From Xanthobacteraceae bacterium (GTDB lineage: Bacteria; Pseudomonadota; Alphaproteobacteria; Rhizobiales; Xanthobacteraceae): 5,362 nucleotides of DNA. The notes below the pieces were generated by a model. The model searched no databases and was not told the DNA's origin. It worked only from the letters and a program-made list of their open reading frames with translations. Position numbers and translations under genes: made by a program. The DNA is taken from assembly GCA_025929595.1 (NCBI GenBank), contig JAICQA010000201.1, positions 1-5,362 of the forward strand, given 5' to 3'. Below, piece after piece: positions 1 to 5,362 of this stretch; position 1 is the stretch's first letter; the number at the start of each line of letters is the position of its first letter.

Positions 1-910
1 CTGCAACCGCAGCGCGCCATAAAAGAAGACGCGCCGCTTCAAGCTCCGTCGCGTAGTCCGCCACGTTAAAGCGCAGCGCCTGAAAATCCGCGAGCCGCGA
101 GCCGAACTGCTTGCGCTCGCGCATGTACTCGATCGCGCGGTCGAGACAGAACTGCGCGCCGCCGAGCGAGCACGCGCCGATGTTCAGGCGGCCACCGTCG
201 AGCCCCGCCATCGCAATCTTGAACCCGTCACCCTCGTTCCCGATCAGGTTCTCCACCGGCACGCGGCAGTTTTCAAAATTGACCATGGCCGTCGGCTGCG
301 ACTTCCAGCCGAGCTTCTGCTCCTGCGCGCCGTACGAGAGGCCGGCTGTGCCCTTCTCCACGACGATGCAGGAAATGCCTTTCGGCCCCGTCGCGCCCGT
401 ACGCACCATGCAGACATAAATGTCGGAGACACCGCCGCCGGAGATGAACGCCTTGGAGCCGTTGAGCACATAGTGCTCGCCGTCGCGGACCGCGCGCGTC
501 TTCAGGCTGGCGGCGTCCGAGCCCGCGTCCGGCTCGGTGAGGCAGTAGCTTGCGAACTGCTCCATTGTGCAGAGCTTCGGCAGGAAGCGATGCCGCTGCG
601 CCTCGCCGCCATACGCGTCGATCATCCACGCCGCCATGTTGTGGATCGAGATGTAAGCCGCGGTGGACGTGCAGCCCTGCGCCAGCTCCTCGAAGATGAT
701 GGCGGCGTCGAGCCGCGACAGTGCCGAACCTCCGACGTCTTCCTTTACATAAATGCCGCCGAAGCCGAGTTCCGCTGCCTTACGCAGCGCCTCAACCGGG
801 AAGATCGCGCCTTCGTCCCAAGCGCGAGCGTACGGCGCCATGTGCTCGCGCGCGAAGTTCCGCGCCACGTCGCGAAAGGCGCGCTGCTCCTCGGTTAGTT
901 CGAAGTCCAT
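1..910 (-). CDS. Isobutyryl-CoA dehydrogenase (ACAD8-like acyl-CoA dehydrogenase), C-terminus cut by window edge
   Basis: FAD-dependent acyl-CoA dehydrogenase that probably oxidises isobutyryl-CoA to methacrylyl-CoA in valine degradation, passing electrons to electron-transfer flavoprotein in the cytoplasm. The minus strand reads open from ATG at 910 for 303 codons to the window edge. It starts MDFELTEEQR, and an N-terminal helical domain spans about residues 1-120. The acyl-CoA dehydrogenase signature CLTEPDAGSDAAS lies at 123-135, then LNGSKAFISGGG (149-160), GPKGISCIVVEKGTAGLS (175-192), LGWKSQPT (200-207) and the C-terminal domain with RKQFGSRLADFQ (266-277). From memory, human ACAD8 has nearly the same blocks, which favours isobutyryl-CoA over short-chain or isovaleryl-CoA substrates. 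The family is about 380 residues long, so roughly the last 80, with the catalytic glutamate, are missing only because the window ends. The gene points away from the plus-strand block. Family is certain; substrate is inferred. Confidence 0.93.
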   Translation of the reverse strand, partial: MDFELTEEQRAFRDVARNFAREHMAPYARAWDEGAIFPVEALRKAAELGFGGIYVKEDVGGSALSRLDAAIIFEELAQGCTSTAAYISIHNMAAWMIDAYGGEAQRHRFLPKLCTMEQFASYCLTEPDAGSDAASLKTRAVRDGEHYVLNGSKAFISGGGVSDIYVCMVRTGATGPKGISCIVVEKGTAGLSYGAQEQKLGWKSQPTAMVNFENCRVPVENLIGNEGDGFKIAMAGLDGGRLNIGACSLGGAQFCLDRAIEYMRERKQFGSRLADFQALRFNVADYATELEAARLLLWRAAVA

Positions 911-987
911 CCCGCTTGCTCCCGCCCTCGACATATCCGGGCCTCGTCGTCCACGCAAACAGCCGCCTACAGCCCCGATTTTTCGGC
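911..987. other. Upstream region of the acyl-CoA dehydrogenase gene, no promoter identified
   Basis: Apart from the ribosome binding site, this stretch holds no gene. A small inverted repeat (CCGA-TTTT-TCGG, 975-986) sits just before the -35 box of the plus-strand promoter. I could not find a convincing -35/-10 pair on the minus strand for the dehydrogenase gene, so its promoter is unassigned. It may overlap the AT-rich patch around 1008-1020, which would make that patch a shared divergent promoter zone. Confidence 0.35.
919..923 (-). promoter_or_regulatory. Ribosome binding site of the acyl-CoA dehydrogenase gene
   Basis: On the minus strand GGGAG lies 8 bases upstream of the ATG at 910. 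This supports that ATG as the start. The N-terminus it gives, beginning directly in the LTEEQ helix, is usual for bacterial acyl-CoA dehydrogenases. Confidence 0.6.
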
Positions 988-1017
988 TTGACTTTTCCGG
1001 TCGTAGGAATATATACA
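988..1017 (+). promoter_or_regulatory. Sigma70-type promoter driving the structured RNA and/or cfa
   Basis: TTGACT (988-993) is followed after 18 bases by TATACA (1012-1017); a 17-base reading gives ATATAC. The -35 box matches the housekeeping consensus in five of six positions. The -10 lies in the only clearly AT-rich patch of this GC-rich gap. Transcription would start at about 1022-1025, exactly where the first long helix of the downstream RNA candidate begins. That agreement is the best support for the promoter. No operator repeat is obvious. Confidence 0.6.
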
Positions 1018-1221
1018 TATTCGTCCTGTTCACGAGGGGCGCTCTCGCGAGGCGTCGTCTGAGTGGAACAGGATGCGGCGCCCGCTGTCGTGCCTCGCAA
1101 GCACGGCACCGGGCGGTCACGGGGCTCCGCCCGGCGGCACTAGGACCGCCTGCCAGGAGCGTGGCTGACGCAAAGGGCCGAAAGGCCCGCGAAAGCGCGG
1201 CCCGGACCGAAGAAACGCTGC

Positions 1222-1298
1222 GATGGAGCGCCGGAAGGCGCGGCGTCTCGCAAGGGACGCCGAACGACAAATGATGTAGCGCCGACCGGCGCTCCATC
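1222..1298 (+). other. Long-stem RNA domain with internal GCAA hairpin
   Basis: GATGGAGCGCCGG (1222-1234) pairs perfectly with 1286-1298. Beyond an AA/GA internal loop (1235-1236 against 1284-1285), GGCG (1237-1240) can pair with CGCC (1280-1283). Inside that, 1241-1249 and 1254-1262 form a 9-bp stem with one G-U pair, closed by a GCAA tetraloop (1250-1253). A mostly unpaired 3' strand (1263-1279, including ACAAATGATG) remains and looks like an asymmetric functional loop. This is the most convincing folded domain of the gap. Confidence 0.5.
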
Positions 1299-1299
1299 C

Positions 1300-1317
1300 C
1301 CCTCACGAAAGTGAGGG
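1300..1317 (+). other. GAAA-capped 7-bp hairpin
   Basis: CCCTCAC (1300-1306) and GTGAGGG (1311-1317) pair perfectly around a GAAA tetraloop. Only one base separates it from the end of the 1222-1298 stem, and it directly abuts the helix starting at 1318, so the three could stack coaxially. No T-run follows, so it is not a standard intrinsic terminator. Confidence 0.5.
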
Positions 1318-1386
1318 CCGCCGGCCGAGCCCTCGGGCGAATTATCGCCGCGAGAGTGCCGCCGCTTGCCCCGCTCGGCCGGACGG
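1318..1386 (+). other. Terminal helix of the structured region, enclosing a 9-bp hairpin
   Basis: CCGGCCGAGC (1321-1330) pairs perfectly with 1373-1382. Three more pairs (1318-1320 with 1384-1386) extend it past a bulged A at 1383. The enclosed hairpin pairs GGCGA (1336-1340) with TCGCC (1345-1349) around an ATTA loop, and CTCG (1332-1335) with CGAG (1351-1354) past a bulged G. The helix ends 42 bases before the GTG start of cfa and leaves the ribosome binding site unpaired in this fold. Confidence 0.45.
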
Positions 1387-1418
1387 TGTTGATACCGGGA
1401 AATCGAAATCGGACCTTT

Positions 1419-1422
1419 GGAG
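1419..1422 (+). promoter_or_regulatory. Ribosome binding site deciding the GTG start of cfa
   Basis: GGAG is placed 6 bases before GTG at 1429. The upstream in-frame TTG at 1417 overlaps this site and has no good Shine-Dalgarno sequence of its own, so GTG is preferred. Confidence 0.65.
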
Positions 1423-1428
1423 CCGCCC

Positions 1429-2682
1429 GTGCGATTGCTCTCCAATCTGCTGAAGAAGTTCATCCGGAACGGCACCCTTCGGCTCTACGACTCCTCGGGC
1501 CTCATGCATGTCTTTGGCGGCGCAGGCCCCGGCCCCGCCGTCACCGCCCGCCTCCACAATAAGGAGCTTGAGCGCAAGCTCTTCCTCAATCCGGAGCTTT
1601 ACGCCGCCGAAGCCTATATGGACGGTACGCTCACCTTCGAGGACGGCTCGACGGTGCGCGACTTCATCATGCTCTTTTCGGTCAACCGTTCGGGCCTCGC
1701 CGGCCACGGTTCGCAACGCCTGCTGCGCCGGTTCTGGCGCGCAGTGCGGCGCTGGCATCAGGCCAACCCCGTCGGCCAGGCCGCCAAGAATGCGCGCGCG
1801 CATTACGACGTCTCGACCGAGGTCTATCGCCTCTTCCTCGATCGCGACATGCAATATTCCTGCGCCTACTTCCAGGATCCCGACAACGACACGCTCGAAC
1901 AGGCACAAATCCAGAAGCTCATTCACGCGACAACCAAGCTCGGCCTGAAGCCCGGCATGACCGTCGCCGAGATCGGCTGCGGCTGGGGCGGTTTCGCGTT
2001 GCACATTGCAAAATCCACCGGCGCGCATGTCACGGCGATCAACGTCTCCCCCGAGCAGCTCCGTGTCTGCCGCGAGCGCGCGAAGGAGCAGAACCTCGAA
2101 CATCTCGTGGATTTCATCGAGATCGACTATCGCAATCTCGAAGGCAAGTTCGACCGCGTCGTCTCCGTCGGCATGATGGAGCATGTCGGCATCGGACATT
2201 TCGACGAATATTTCGGCAAGGTGCGCGATCTGTTGAAGGACGACGGTTACGCCTTCATCCATTGCATCGGCCGCAATACGCCGCCCGGCACCACCGGCCC
2301 CTTCATCCGCAAATACATTTTCCCCGGCGCTTATGTGCCGGCGCTGTCCGAGGTATTCGCAGCCGTCGAGCGCTGCGGTCTTTGGACCGGCGATATGGAA
2401 ATCCTGCGCCTGCACTACACCTACACGATCCGGCACTGGCGCGAGCGCTTCGAGAAGAACCGCGACAAGGCAAAGGAAATCTACGACGAACGCTTCTGCC
2501 GCATGTGGGAGTTCTATCTCGCCGCCGTCGAGCTCGAATTCCTGCACGGCTCGCACATGATCTTCCAGTTGTTGCTGGCAAAAACGCGCGACACCGTTCC
2601 GATCCGCCGCGACTTCATGTTCGACGCCGAACGAGCGGCGCTTACCGCGTTAACTGCGCCCGAAAAGCGAGGCGCCGCCTAG
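1429..2682 (+). CDS. cfa: Cyclopropane-fatty-acyl-phospholipid synthase
   Basis: Transfers a methylene group from S-adenosylmethionine to the double bond of unsaturated acyl chains in membrane phospholipids, typically on entry to stationary phase or under acid stress; it acts at the inner face of the cytoplasmic membrane. With the GTG start the protein has 417 residues, against 382 in E. coli. An N-terminal lipid-binding domain (about 1-125, including LYAAEAYMDGTLTFEDG at 57-73) precedes the methyltransferase domain. The SAM site is EIGCGWGG (181-188). The active-site residues known from E. coli Cfa appear conserved by position: Cys145 in YSCAY, Glu251 in SVGMMEHVG, His278 and Ile280 in FIHCIG, and Tyr330 in LHYTYT, the set that holds the bicarbonate ion. 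No signal peptide or membrane segment is seen, as expected. The gene follows the structured region and lies 55 bases before hemB. Family assignment is secure; the physiological trigger is inferred. Confidence 0.95.
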   Translation: MRLLSNLLKKFIRNGTLRLYDSSGLMHVFGGAGPGPAVTARLHNKELERKLFLNPELYAAEAYMDGTLTFEDGSTVRDFIMLFSVNRSGLAGHGSQRLLRRFWRAVRRWHQANPVGQAAKNARAHYDVSTEVYRLFLDRDMQYSCAYFQDPDNDTLEQAQIQKLIHATTKLGLKPGMTVAEIGCGWGGFALHIAKSTGAHVTAINVSPEQLRVCRERAKEQNLEHLVDFIEIDYRNLEGKFDRVVSVGMMEHVGIGHFDEYFGKVRDLLKDDGYAFIHCIGRNTPPGTTGPFIRKYIFPGAYVPALSEVFAAVERCGLWTGDMEILRLHYTYTIRHWRERFEKNRDKAKEIYDERFCRMWEFYLAAVELEFLHGSHMIFQLLLAKTRDTVPIRRDFMFDAERAALTALTAPEKRGAA

Positions 2683-2737
2683 GCTCGCAAAACCAACGTA
2701 ACAGCGTTAAATTGTATTGTTAGCAACCGGACCAGCC

Positions 2738-3793
2738 ATGCCGCTCATCGGCAAAGCCAAAGTCGAACGCATCCAGCCCGCCTCGGCGCGGAACGACGCC
2801 GCGCGCCTCGACCTCACGACGCGCCCGCGCCGCAACCGCAAGGCCGCCTGGTCGCGCAAGCTCGTCGCCGAAAACGTCCTGACCACCGACGATCTTGTCT
2901 GGCCCATCTTCCTTTGCGACGGCGAGCGCAAGCGCGAAGCTGTCGCCTCAATGCCCGGCGTCGAGCGCTACTCGGTGGACGAGTCCCTGCGCGCCGCCGA
3001 ACAGGCGATGAAGCTGAAGATTCCCGCGCTCGCTCTCTTTCCGAACACCGACCCGGCTTTGCGTGACGCCAATGGCAGCGAAGCGCTGAACCCCAACAAT
3101 CTCGTCTGCCGCGCGCTCACCACGATCAAGCGCGAGTTTCCCGATCTCGGCCTTGCCGCCGACGTGGCACTCGATCCCTACACGAGCCATGGCCATGACG
3201 GTCTGCTGGAAGACGGCAAAATCCTGAATGACGAGACCGTCGCCGTCTTGGTCGAGCAGGCGCTCGTTCTCGCCAATGCGGGCGTCGATGTTGTCGCGCC
3301 CTCCGACATGATGGACGGCCGGGTCGGTGCGATCCGCAAGGCGCTCGATGCGAACGGCCATGTCGAGACGCAGATCCTTTCCTACGCCGCCAAATATGCG
3401 TCCTGCTTCTACGGCCCGTTTCGCGATGCCGTCGGCTCGAACGCCACGCTCGTCGGCGACAAGCGCACCTACCAGATGGACCCGGCGAACGGCGACGAGG
3501 CGCTCCGCGAGGCCGCGCTCGACGTCGAGGAAGGTGCCGACATGCTGATGGTGAAACCGGGCCTGCCCTATCTCGACATCCTGTGGCGCGTGAAGGAGGC
3601 CTTCGGCCTGCCGACGCTCGTCTATCAGGTGTCGGGCGAGTACGCGATGATCGAAGCCGCCGCGAAGAACGGCTGGATCGACGGCGACAAGGCGATGATG
3701 GAGAGCCTGCTCGCCTTCAAGCGCGCCGGTGCCGACGCGATCCTCACCTATTTCGCGCCGCGCGCCGCCGAGAAGCTCGCCCGCGAACACTGA
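2738..3793 (+). CDS. hemB: Porphobilinogen synthase (delta-aminolevulinic acid dehydratase)
   Basis: Condenses two 5-aminolevulinate molecules to porphobilinogen, an early cytoplasmic step of haem, cobalamin and chlorophyll synthesis; the enzyme is normally an octamer. The ATG at 2738 gives 351 residues. It is preferred over an upstream in-frame TTG (2717), although its ribosome binding site is weak (CCGGA, 6 bases away). The first 25 or so residues are a variable arm, and the barrel starts near RPRRNRKAAWSRK (29-41). Both Schiff-base lysines are present: Lys219 in SYAAKYAS and Lys273 in MVKPGLPYLD. The metal loop reads DVALDPYTSHGHDG (142-155), with Ala144, Asp146 and Asp154 where zinc enzymes have three cysteines, so it should be an Mg-dependent type as described for Bradyrhizobium. 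SDMMDGRVGAIR (189-200) and YQVSGEY (296-302) are further family blocks. The stop codon overlaps the start of ilvA. No iron-responsive (Irr/ICE) box was recognised in the 55-base gap upstream. Confidence 0.97.
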   Translation: MPLIGKAKVERIQPASARNDAARLDLTTRPRRNRKAAWSRKLVAENVLTTDDLVWPIFLCDGERKREAVASMPGVERYSVDESLRAAEQAMKLKIPALALFPNTDPALRDANGSEALNPNNLVCRALTTIKREFPDLGLAADVALDPYTSHGHDGLLEDGKILNDETVAVLVEQALVLANAGVDVVAPSDMMDGRVGAIRKALDANGHVETQILSYAAKYASCFYGPFRDAVGSNATLVGDKRTYQMDPANGDEALREAALDVEEGADMLMVKPGLPYLDILWRVKEAFGLPTLVYQVSGEYAMIEAAAKNGWIDGDKAMMESLLAFKRAGADAILTYFAPRAAEKLAREH

Positions 3794-5025
3794 TGGCCGT
3801 CACCCTCGCCGACATTGAGGCCGCACGGCGCGTCATCGCCAGCAGCACCCTGCGCACACCCTGTTTGCCCTCGTCGCGCCTTTCGACGCTCACCGGCGCC
3901 GACATCTGCGTCAAATACGAGAACTTGCAGGCCACCGGCAGCTTCAAGGAGCGCGGCGCGATCAACAAGCTCGCGAGCCTCACCGACGCCGAGAAGAGGC
4001 GTGGAGTCGTGGCGATGTCCGCCGGCAATCATGCCCAGGCTGTCGCGTACCACGCGACCCGCATGGGCATCGCGTCCACGATCGTGATGCCGGAACCGAC
4101 GCCTTACGTGAAGGTCGCCGCGACCGAAGGACATGGCGCGCGCGTCGTATTGCATGGCGAGTCCGTCAGTGACGCGGAAGAACGCGCGATGCGTTTTGTC
4201 GCCGACGACGGCCTCGTGCTGGTGCACCCCTATGACGACGAGAAAGTCATCGCCGGCCAAGGCACCATCGGACTTGAGTTGCTCGAAGACGCCCCCGACC
4301 TCGACGTTCTCGTCGTGCCGATCGGCGGCGGCGGACTGATCTCGGGCATTGCGACGGCGGCGAAGGCGCTCAAGCCGAACATCGAAATCATCGGCGTCGA
4401 AGCGTTGCTCTATCCCTCGATGGCCAACGCCGTCCAGGGCAAGCAGCGCCCTGTCGGCGGCACGACCATCGCGGAAGGCATCGCCGTCAAGAATGTCGGC
4501 AAGCTGACATTGCCGACAGTGAAGAAGCTCGTCAGCGAGATCCTGCTCGCGGATGAGGCGGCGCTCGAGCGCGCCGTGAACACCTTCCTGACGCTCCAGA
4601 AGACAATGGCTGAAGGCGCGGGCGCCGCCGGACTCGCGGCCGTCCTCGCCGAGCCCGCCCGCTTCAAGGGCAGGCGCGTCGGCCTCGTCCTGTGCGGCGG
4701 CAATATCGACCCGCGCGTCGCGGCTTCGATCATGGTGCGCGAACTGGAGCGCGACGATCGCATTGTCAGCTACCGCATCGCGATTCAGGATCGCCCCGGC
4801 ATGCTCGGCCTCATCTCGTCACTGCTCGGCAAGCTCGGCGCCAACATTCTCGAAGTACACCATCGCCGTCTCTTCCTCGACATGCCGGCCCGCGGCGCCC
4901 GTCTCGATGTAACCGTGGAGACGCGCGATCGAGCACACGCCATGTCCATTGAACGGGCGCTCAAGGCCGAAGGTTATGCCGTTGAACGTATTGACACGGG
5001 TGCCGGCGGCTTTGAGCCCATCTGA
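3793..5025 (+). CDS. ilvA: Threonine ammonia-lyase (threonine dehydratase), single-ACT form
   Basis: PLP enzyme that deaminates L-threonine to 2-oxobutanoate and ammonia, the committed step to isoleucine; it may also act on serine. The product has 410 residues: longer than catabolic TdcB (about 330) because of a C-terminal ACT domain, and shorter than E. coli IlvA (about 510), which has two ACT-like units. The PLP lysine is Lys52 in GSFKERGA, SAGNHAQ (76-82) contacts substrate, the glycine loop GGGGL (178-182) binds the cofactor phosphate, and LCGGN (300-304) closes the core. The ACT domain runs from about 327 (SYRIAIQDRPGMLG) to 402 and is a likely allosteric site for an amino acid, isoleucine or valine by analogy. 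ATG at 3793 shares its A with the hemB stop (TGATG). No Shine-Dalgarno sequence sits at proper distance, so translation probably depends on re-initiation after hemB. The frame is also open upstream from 3583, but that part lies inside hemB and is not family-like. Confidence 0.94.
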   Translation: MAVTLADIEAARRVIASSTLRTPCLPSSRLSTLTGADICVKYENLQATGSFKERGAINKLASLTDAEKRRGVVAMSAGNHAQAVAYHATRMGIASTIVMPEPTPYVKVAATEGHGARVVLHGESVSDAEERAMRFVADDGLVLVHPYDDEKVIAGQGTIGLELLEDAPDLDVLVVPIGGGGLISGIATAAKALKPNIEIIGVEALLYPSMANAVQGKQRPVGGTTIAEGIAVKNVGKLTLPTVKKLVSEILLADEAALERAVNTFLTLQKTMAEGAGAAGLAAVLAEPARFKGRRVGLVLCGGNIDPRVAASIMVRELERDDRIVSYRIAIQDRPGMLGLISSLLGKLGANILEVHHRRLFLDMPARGARLDVTVETRDRAHAMSIERALKAEGYAVERIDTGAGGFEPI

Positions 5026-5063
5026 CTTGAAAGCGGAACGCCGCCACCACATCTTCTTGCGCC

Positions 5064-5069
5064 AAGGAG
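5064..5069 (+). promoter_or_regulatory. Ribosome binding site of the RDD-family gene
   Basis: AAGGAG lies 7 bases before the ATG at 5077. It is the best Shine-Dalgarno match in the window and fixes the start. Unlike ilvA, this gene does not need translational coupling. Confidence 0.75.
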
Positions 5070-5076
5070 CGCGCGA

Positions 5077-5362
5077 ATGACCAACCTCTCCCCGCCTGCC
5101 GGTGAATATCCCGGCCACGCCTTTGATCCGGCCCGCAATCCGGAGTTCTTCGAAGGCGTCCTGTCCCGCCGCATCATCGCCTTCCTGATCGACGCGGTCA
5201 TCGTGCTCGGCCCCATCGTCTTTCTCGCGGTGTTCATTGCCGTGTTCGGCCTGATCACCTTCGGCATCGGTTGGCTGCTGTTCTGGCTGCTGTCGCCGCT
5301 GTTCGTGATCTGGGCGGTGATCTACACCGGCTCGACGCTCGGCTCGCCTGCCTCCGCCACGA
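5077..5362 (+). CDS. RDD-family inner-membrane protein, N-terminal part
   Basis: The frame is open from ATG at 5077 to the window end, giving 95 residues. A soluble, proline-containing N-terminus (1-28, MTNLSPPAGEYPGH...) leads into SRRIIAFLIDAVIV (30-43), the typical opening of the RDD domain, with the conserved arginine at 31 or 32 and the aspartate at 39. Two hydrophobic segments follow, about 33-56 and 63-84. GSTLGSPASAT (85-95) resembles the conserved turn that precedes the GMR...D segment, which would lie just outside the window. RDD proteins are small multi-pass membrane proteins; most have no proven role, and some have been linked to ion or sodium/proton transport. It lies 51 bases after ilvA in the same direction and could share its transcript. 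No function is assigned beyond the family. Confidence 0.85.
   Translation, partial: MTNLSPPAGEYPGHAFDPARNPEFFEGVLSRRIIAFLIDAVIVLGPIVFLAVFIAVFGLITFGIGWLLFWLLSPLFVIWAVIYTGSTLGSPASAT

Larger units (their letters stand above)
1022..1386 (+). ncRNA. Unrecognised highly structured RNA, free-standing or cfa 5' leader
   Basis: Fold read by eye, 5' to 3'. (1) A helix of about 12 bp with one bulge, 1022-1033 with 1063-1075, starts at the predicted +1 and encloses a small hairpin. (2) A hairpin spans 1086-1108 (8 bp with a G-U). (3) An 8-bp stem, 1109-1116/1127-1134, abuts it. (4) GGGCC-GAAA-GGCCC lies at 1175-1188, next to a second GAAA-capped hairpin at 1188-1197. (5) A 13-bp stem, 1222-1234/1286-1298, encloses a GCAA-capped hairpin. 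(6) CCCTCAC-GAAA-GTGAGGG lies at 1300-1317. (7) A 13-bp helix with a bulged A, 1318-1330/1373-1386, encloses a 9-bp hairpin. Helices 5, 6 and 7 are nearly continuous. No convincing protein lies on either strand. I see no RNase P core motif, no tmRNA TPsiC sequence or tag, and no SRP tetraloop motif. The last helix is not followed by a T-run, so the 3' end is uncertain and read-through into cfa is possible. GC-rich DNA pairs by chance, but several perfect stems of 7-13 bp in tandem behind a promoter are more than I would expect. Confidence 0.5.

Noticed and set aside
753..1274. Plus-strand open frame running from the dehydrogenase gene into the structured gap
   Set aside because: The first part is antisense to the acyl-CoA dehydrogenase. 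The rest is arginine/alanine-rich low-quality sequence from GC-rich stems, with no family resemblance.
1022..1386. RNase P RNA, tmRNA, SRP RNA or 6S RNA
   Set aside because: The RNase P core (GAGGAAAGTCC-like) is absent. There is no tRNA-like TPsiC sequence or degradation tag for tmRNA, no SRP tetraloop region, and the fold is not a single long 6S-type hairpin.
1022..1386. Group II intron or IscB/OMEGA-type guide RNA
   Set aside because: No domain V-like sequence was seen, and there is no reverse transcriptase or nuclease gene nearby.
1342..2556. 404-codon open frame on the minus strand opposite cfa
   Set aside because: It lies antisense to a clear Cfa with all active-site motifs. Its product has no recognisable family character, and such mirror frames are common in GC-rich genes.
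2667..2688. Inverted repeat GCGAG...CTCGC around the cfa stop as a terminator
   Set aside because: On the plus strand it is followed by AAAA, not a T-run. A T-run follows only on the minus strand, where no gene needs termination.
2699..2722. TAACA/TGTTA inverted repeat upstream of hemB as an operator
   Set aside because: Only five bases per arm in the one AT-rich patch of the spacer, and no match to a known iron or haem regulator box.
2948..3790. 280-codon open frame on the minus strand opposite hemB
   Set aside because: Antisense shadow of hemB; no family motifs and no ribosome binding site noticed.
3583..3792. 70-residue N-terminal extension of the threonine dehydratase
   Set aside because: It overlaps the end of hemB in another frame and is arginine-rich. 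The known family N-terminus begins right after ATG 3793.
5033..5048. Small GCGG...CCGC hairpin after ilvA as a terminator
   Set aside because: The stem is four bases long with no T-run after it, and the next gene starts shortly downstream.

Overview
This GC-rich window looks like chromosomal DNA from an alphaproteobacterium, probably of the Rhizobiales/Hyphomicrobiales. The assignment is inferred from protein character: an Mg-type HemB, a long alphaproteobacterial-style Cfa, an ACT-tailed threonine dehydratase and an ACAD8-like isobutyryl-CoA dehydrogenase. No rRNA, tRNA, CRISPR array or transposase is visible. The protein-coding part is ordinary core metabolism.

Layout. Positions 1-910 (minus strand) carry the first 303 residues of an isobutyryl-CoA dehydrogenase of valine breakdown; its C-terminus, with the catalytic glutamate, lies outside the window. 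A gap of about 520 bases (911-1428) follows and divides the minus-strand gene from a plus-strand block. It is not empty. A sigma70-like promoter (988-1017) is followed, at the expected transcription start, by about 365 bases (1022-1386) that can be folded by eye into a series of long helices, several capped by GNRA tetraloops. I do not recognise it as RNase P RNA, tmRNA, SRP RNA, 6S RNA or a known riboswitch. It is either a free-standing structured RNA or a very long structured leader of the next gene, and it is the main point of interest here.

The plus-strand block is cfa (cyclopropane fatty acid synthase, GTG start at 1429), hemB (porphobilinogen synthase, 2738), ilvA (threonine ammonia-lyase with one ACT domain, 3793) and the beginning of an RDD-family membrane protein (5077, cut by the window end). 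Gaps are 55 bases, a one-base overlap (TGATG) and 51 bases. I see no convincing terminator between these genes, so they may be co-transcribed.

The genes do not form one pathway. Cfa modifies membrane lipids, HemB makes the pyrrole precursor of haem and related tetrapyrroles, IlvA makes 2-oxobutanoate for isoleucine, and the RDD protein is an uncharacterised membrane protein. The strongest physical link is the stop/start overlap of hemB and ilvA, where the second gene has no good ribosome binding site of its own.
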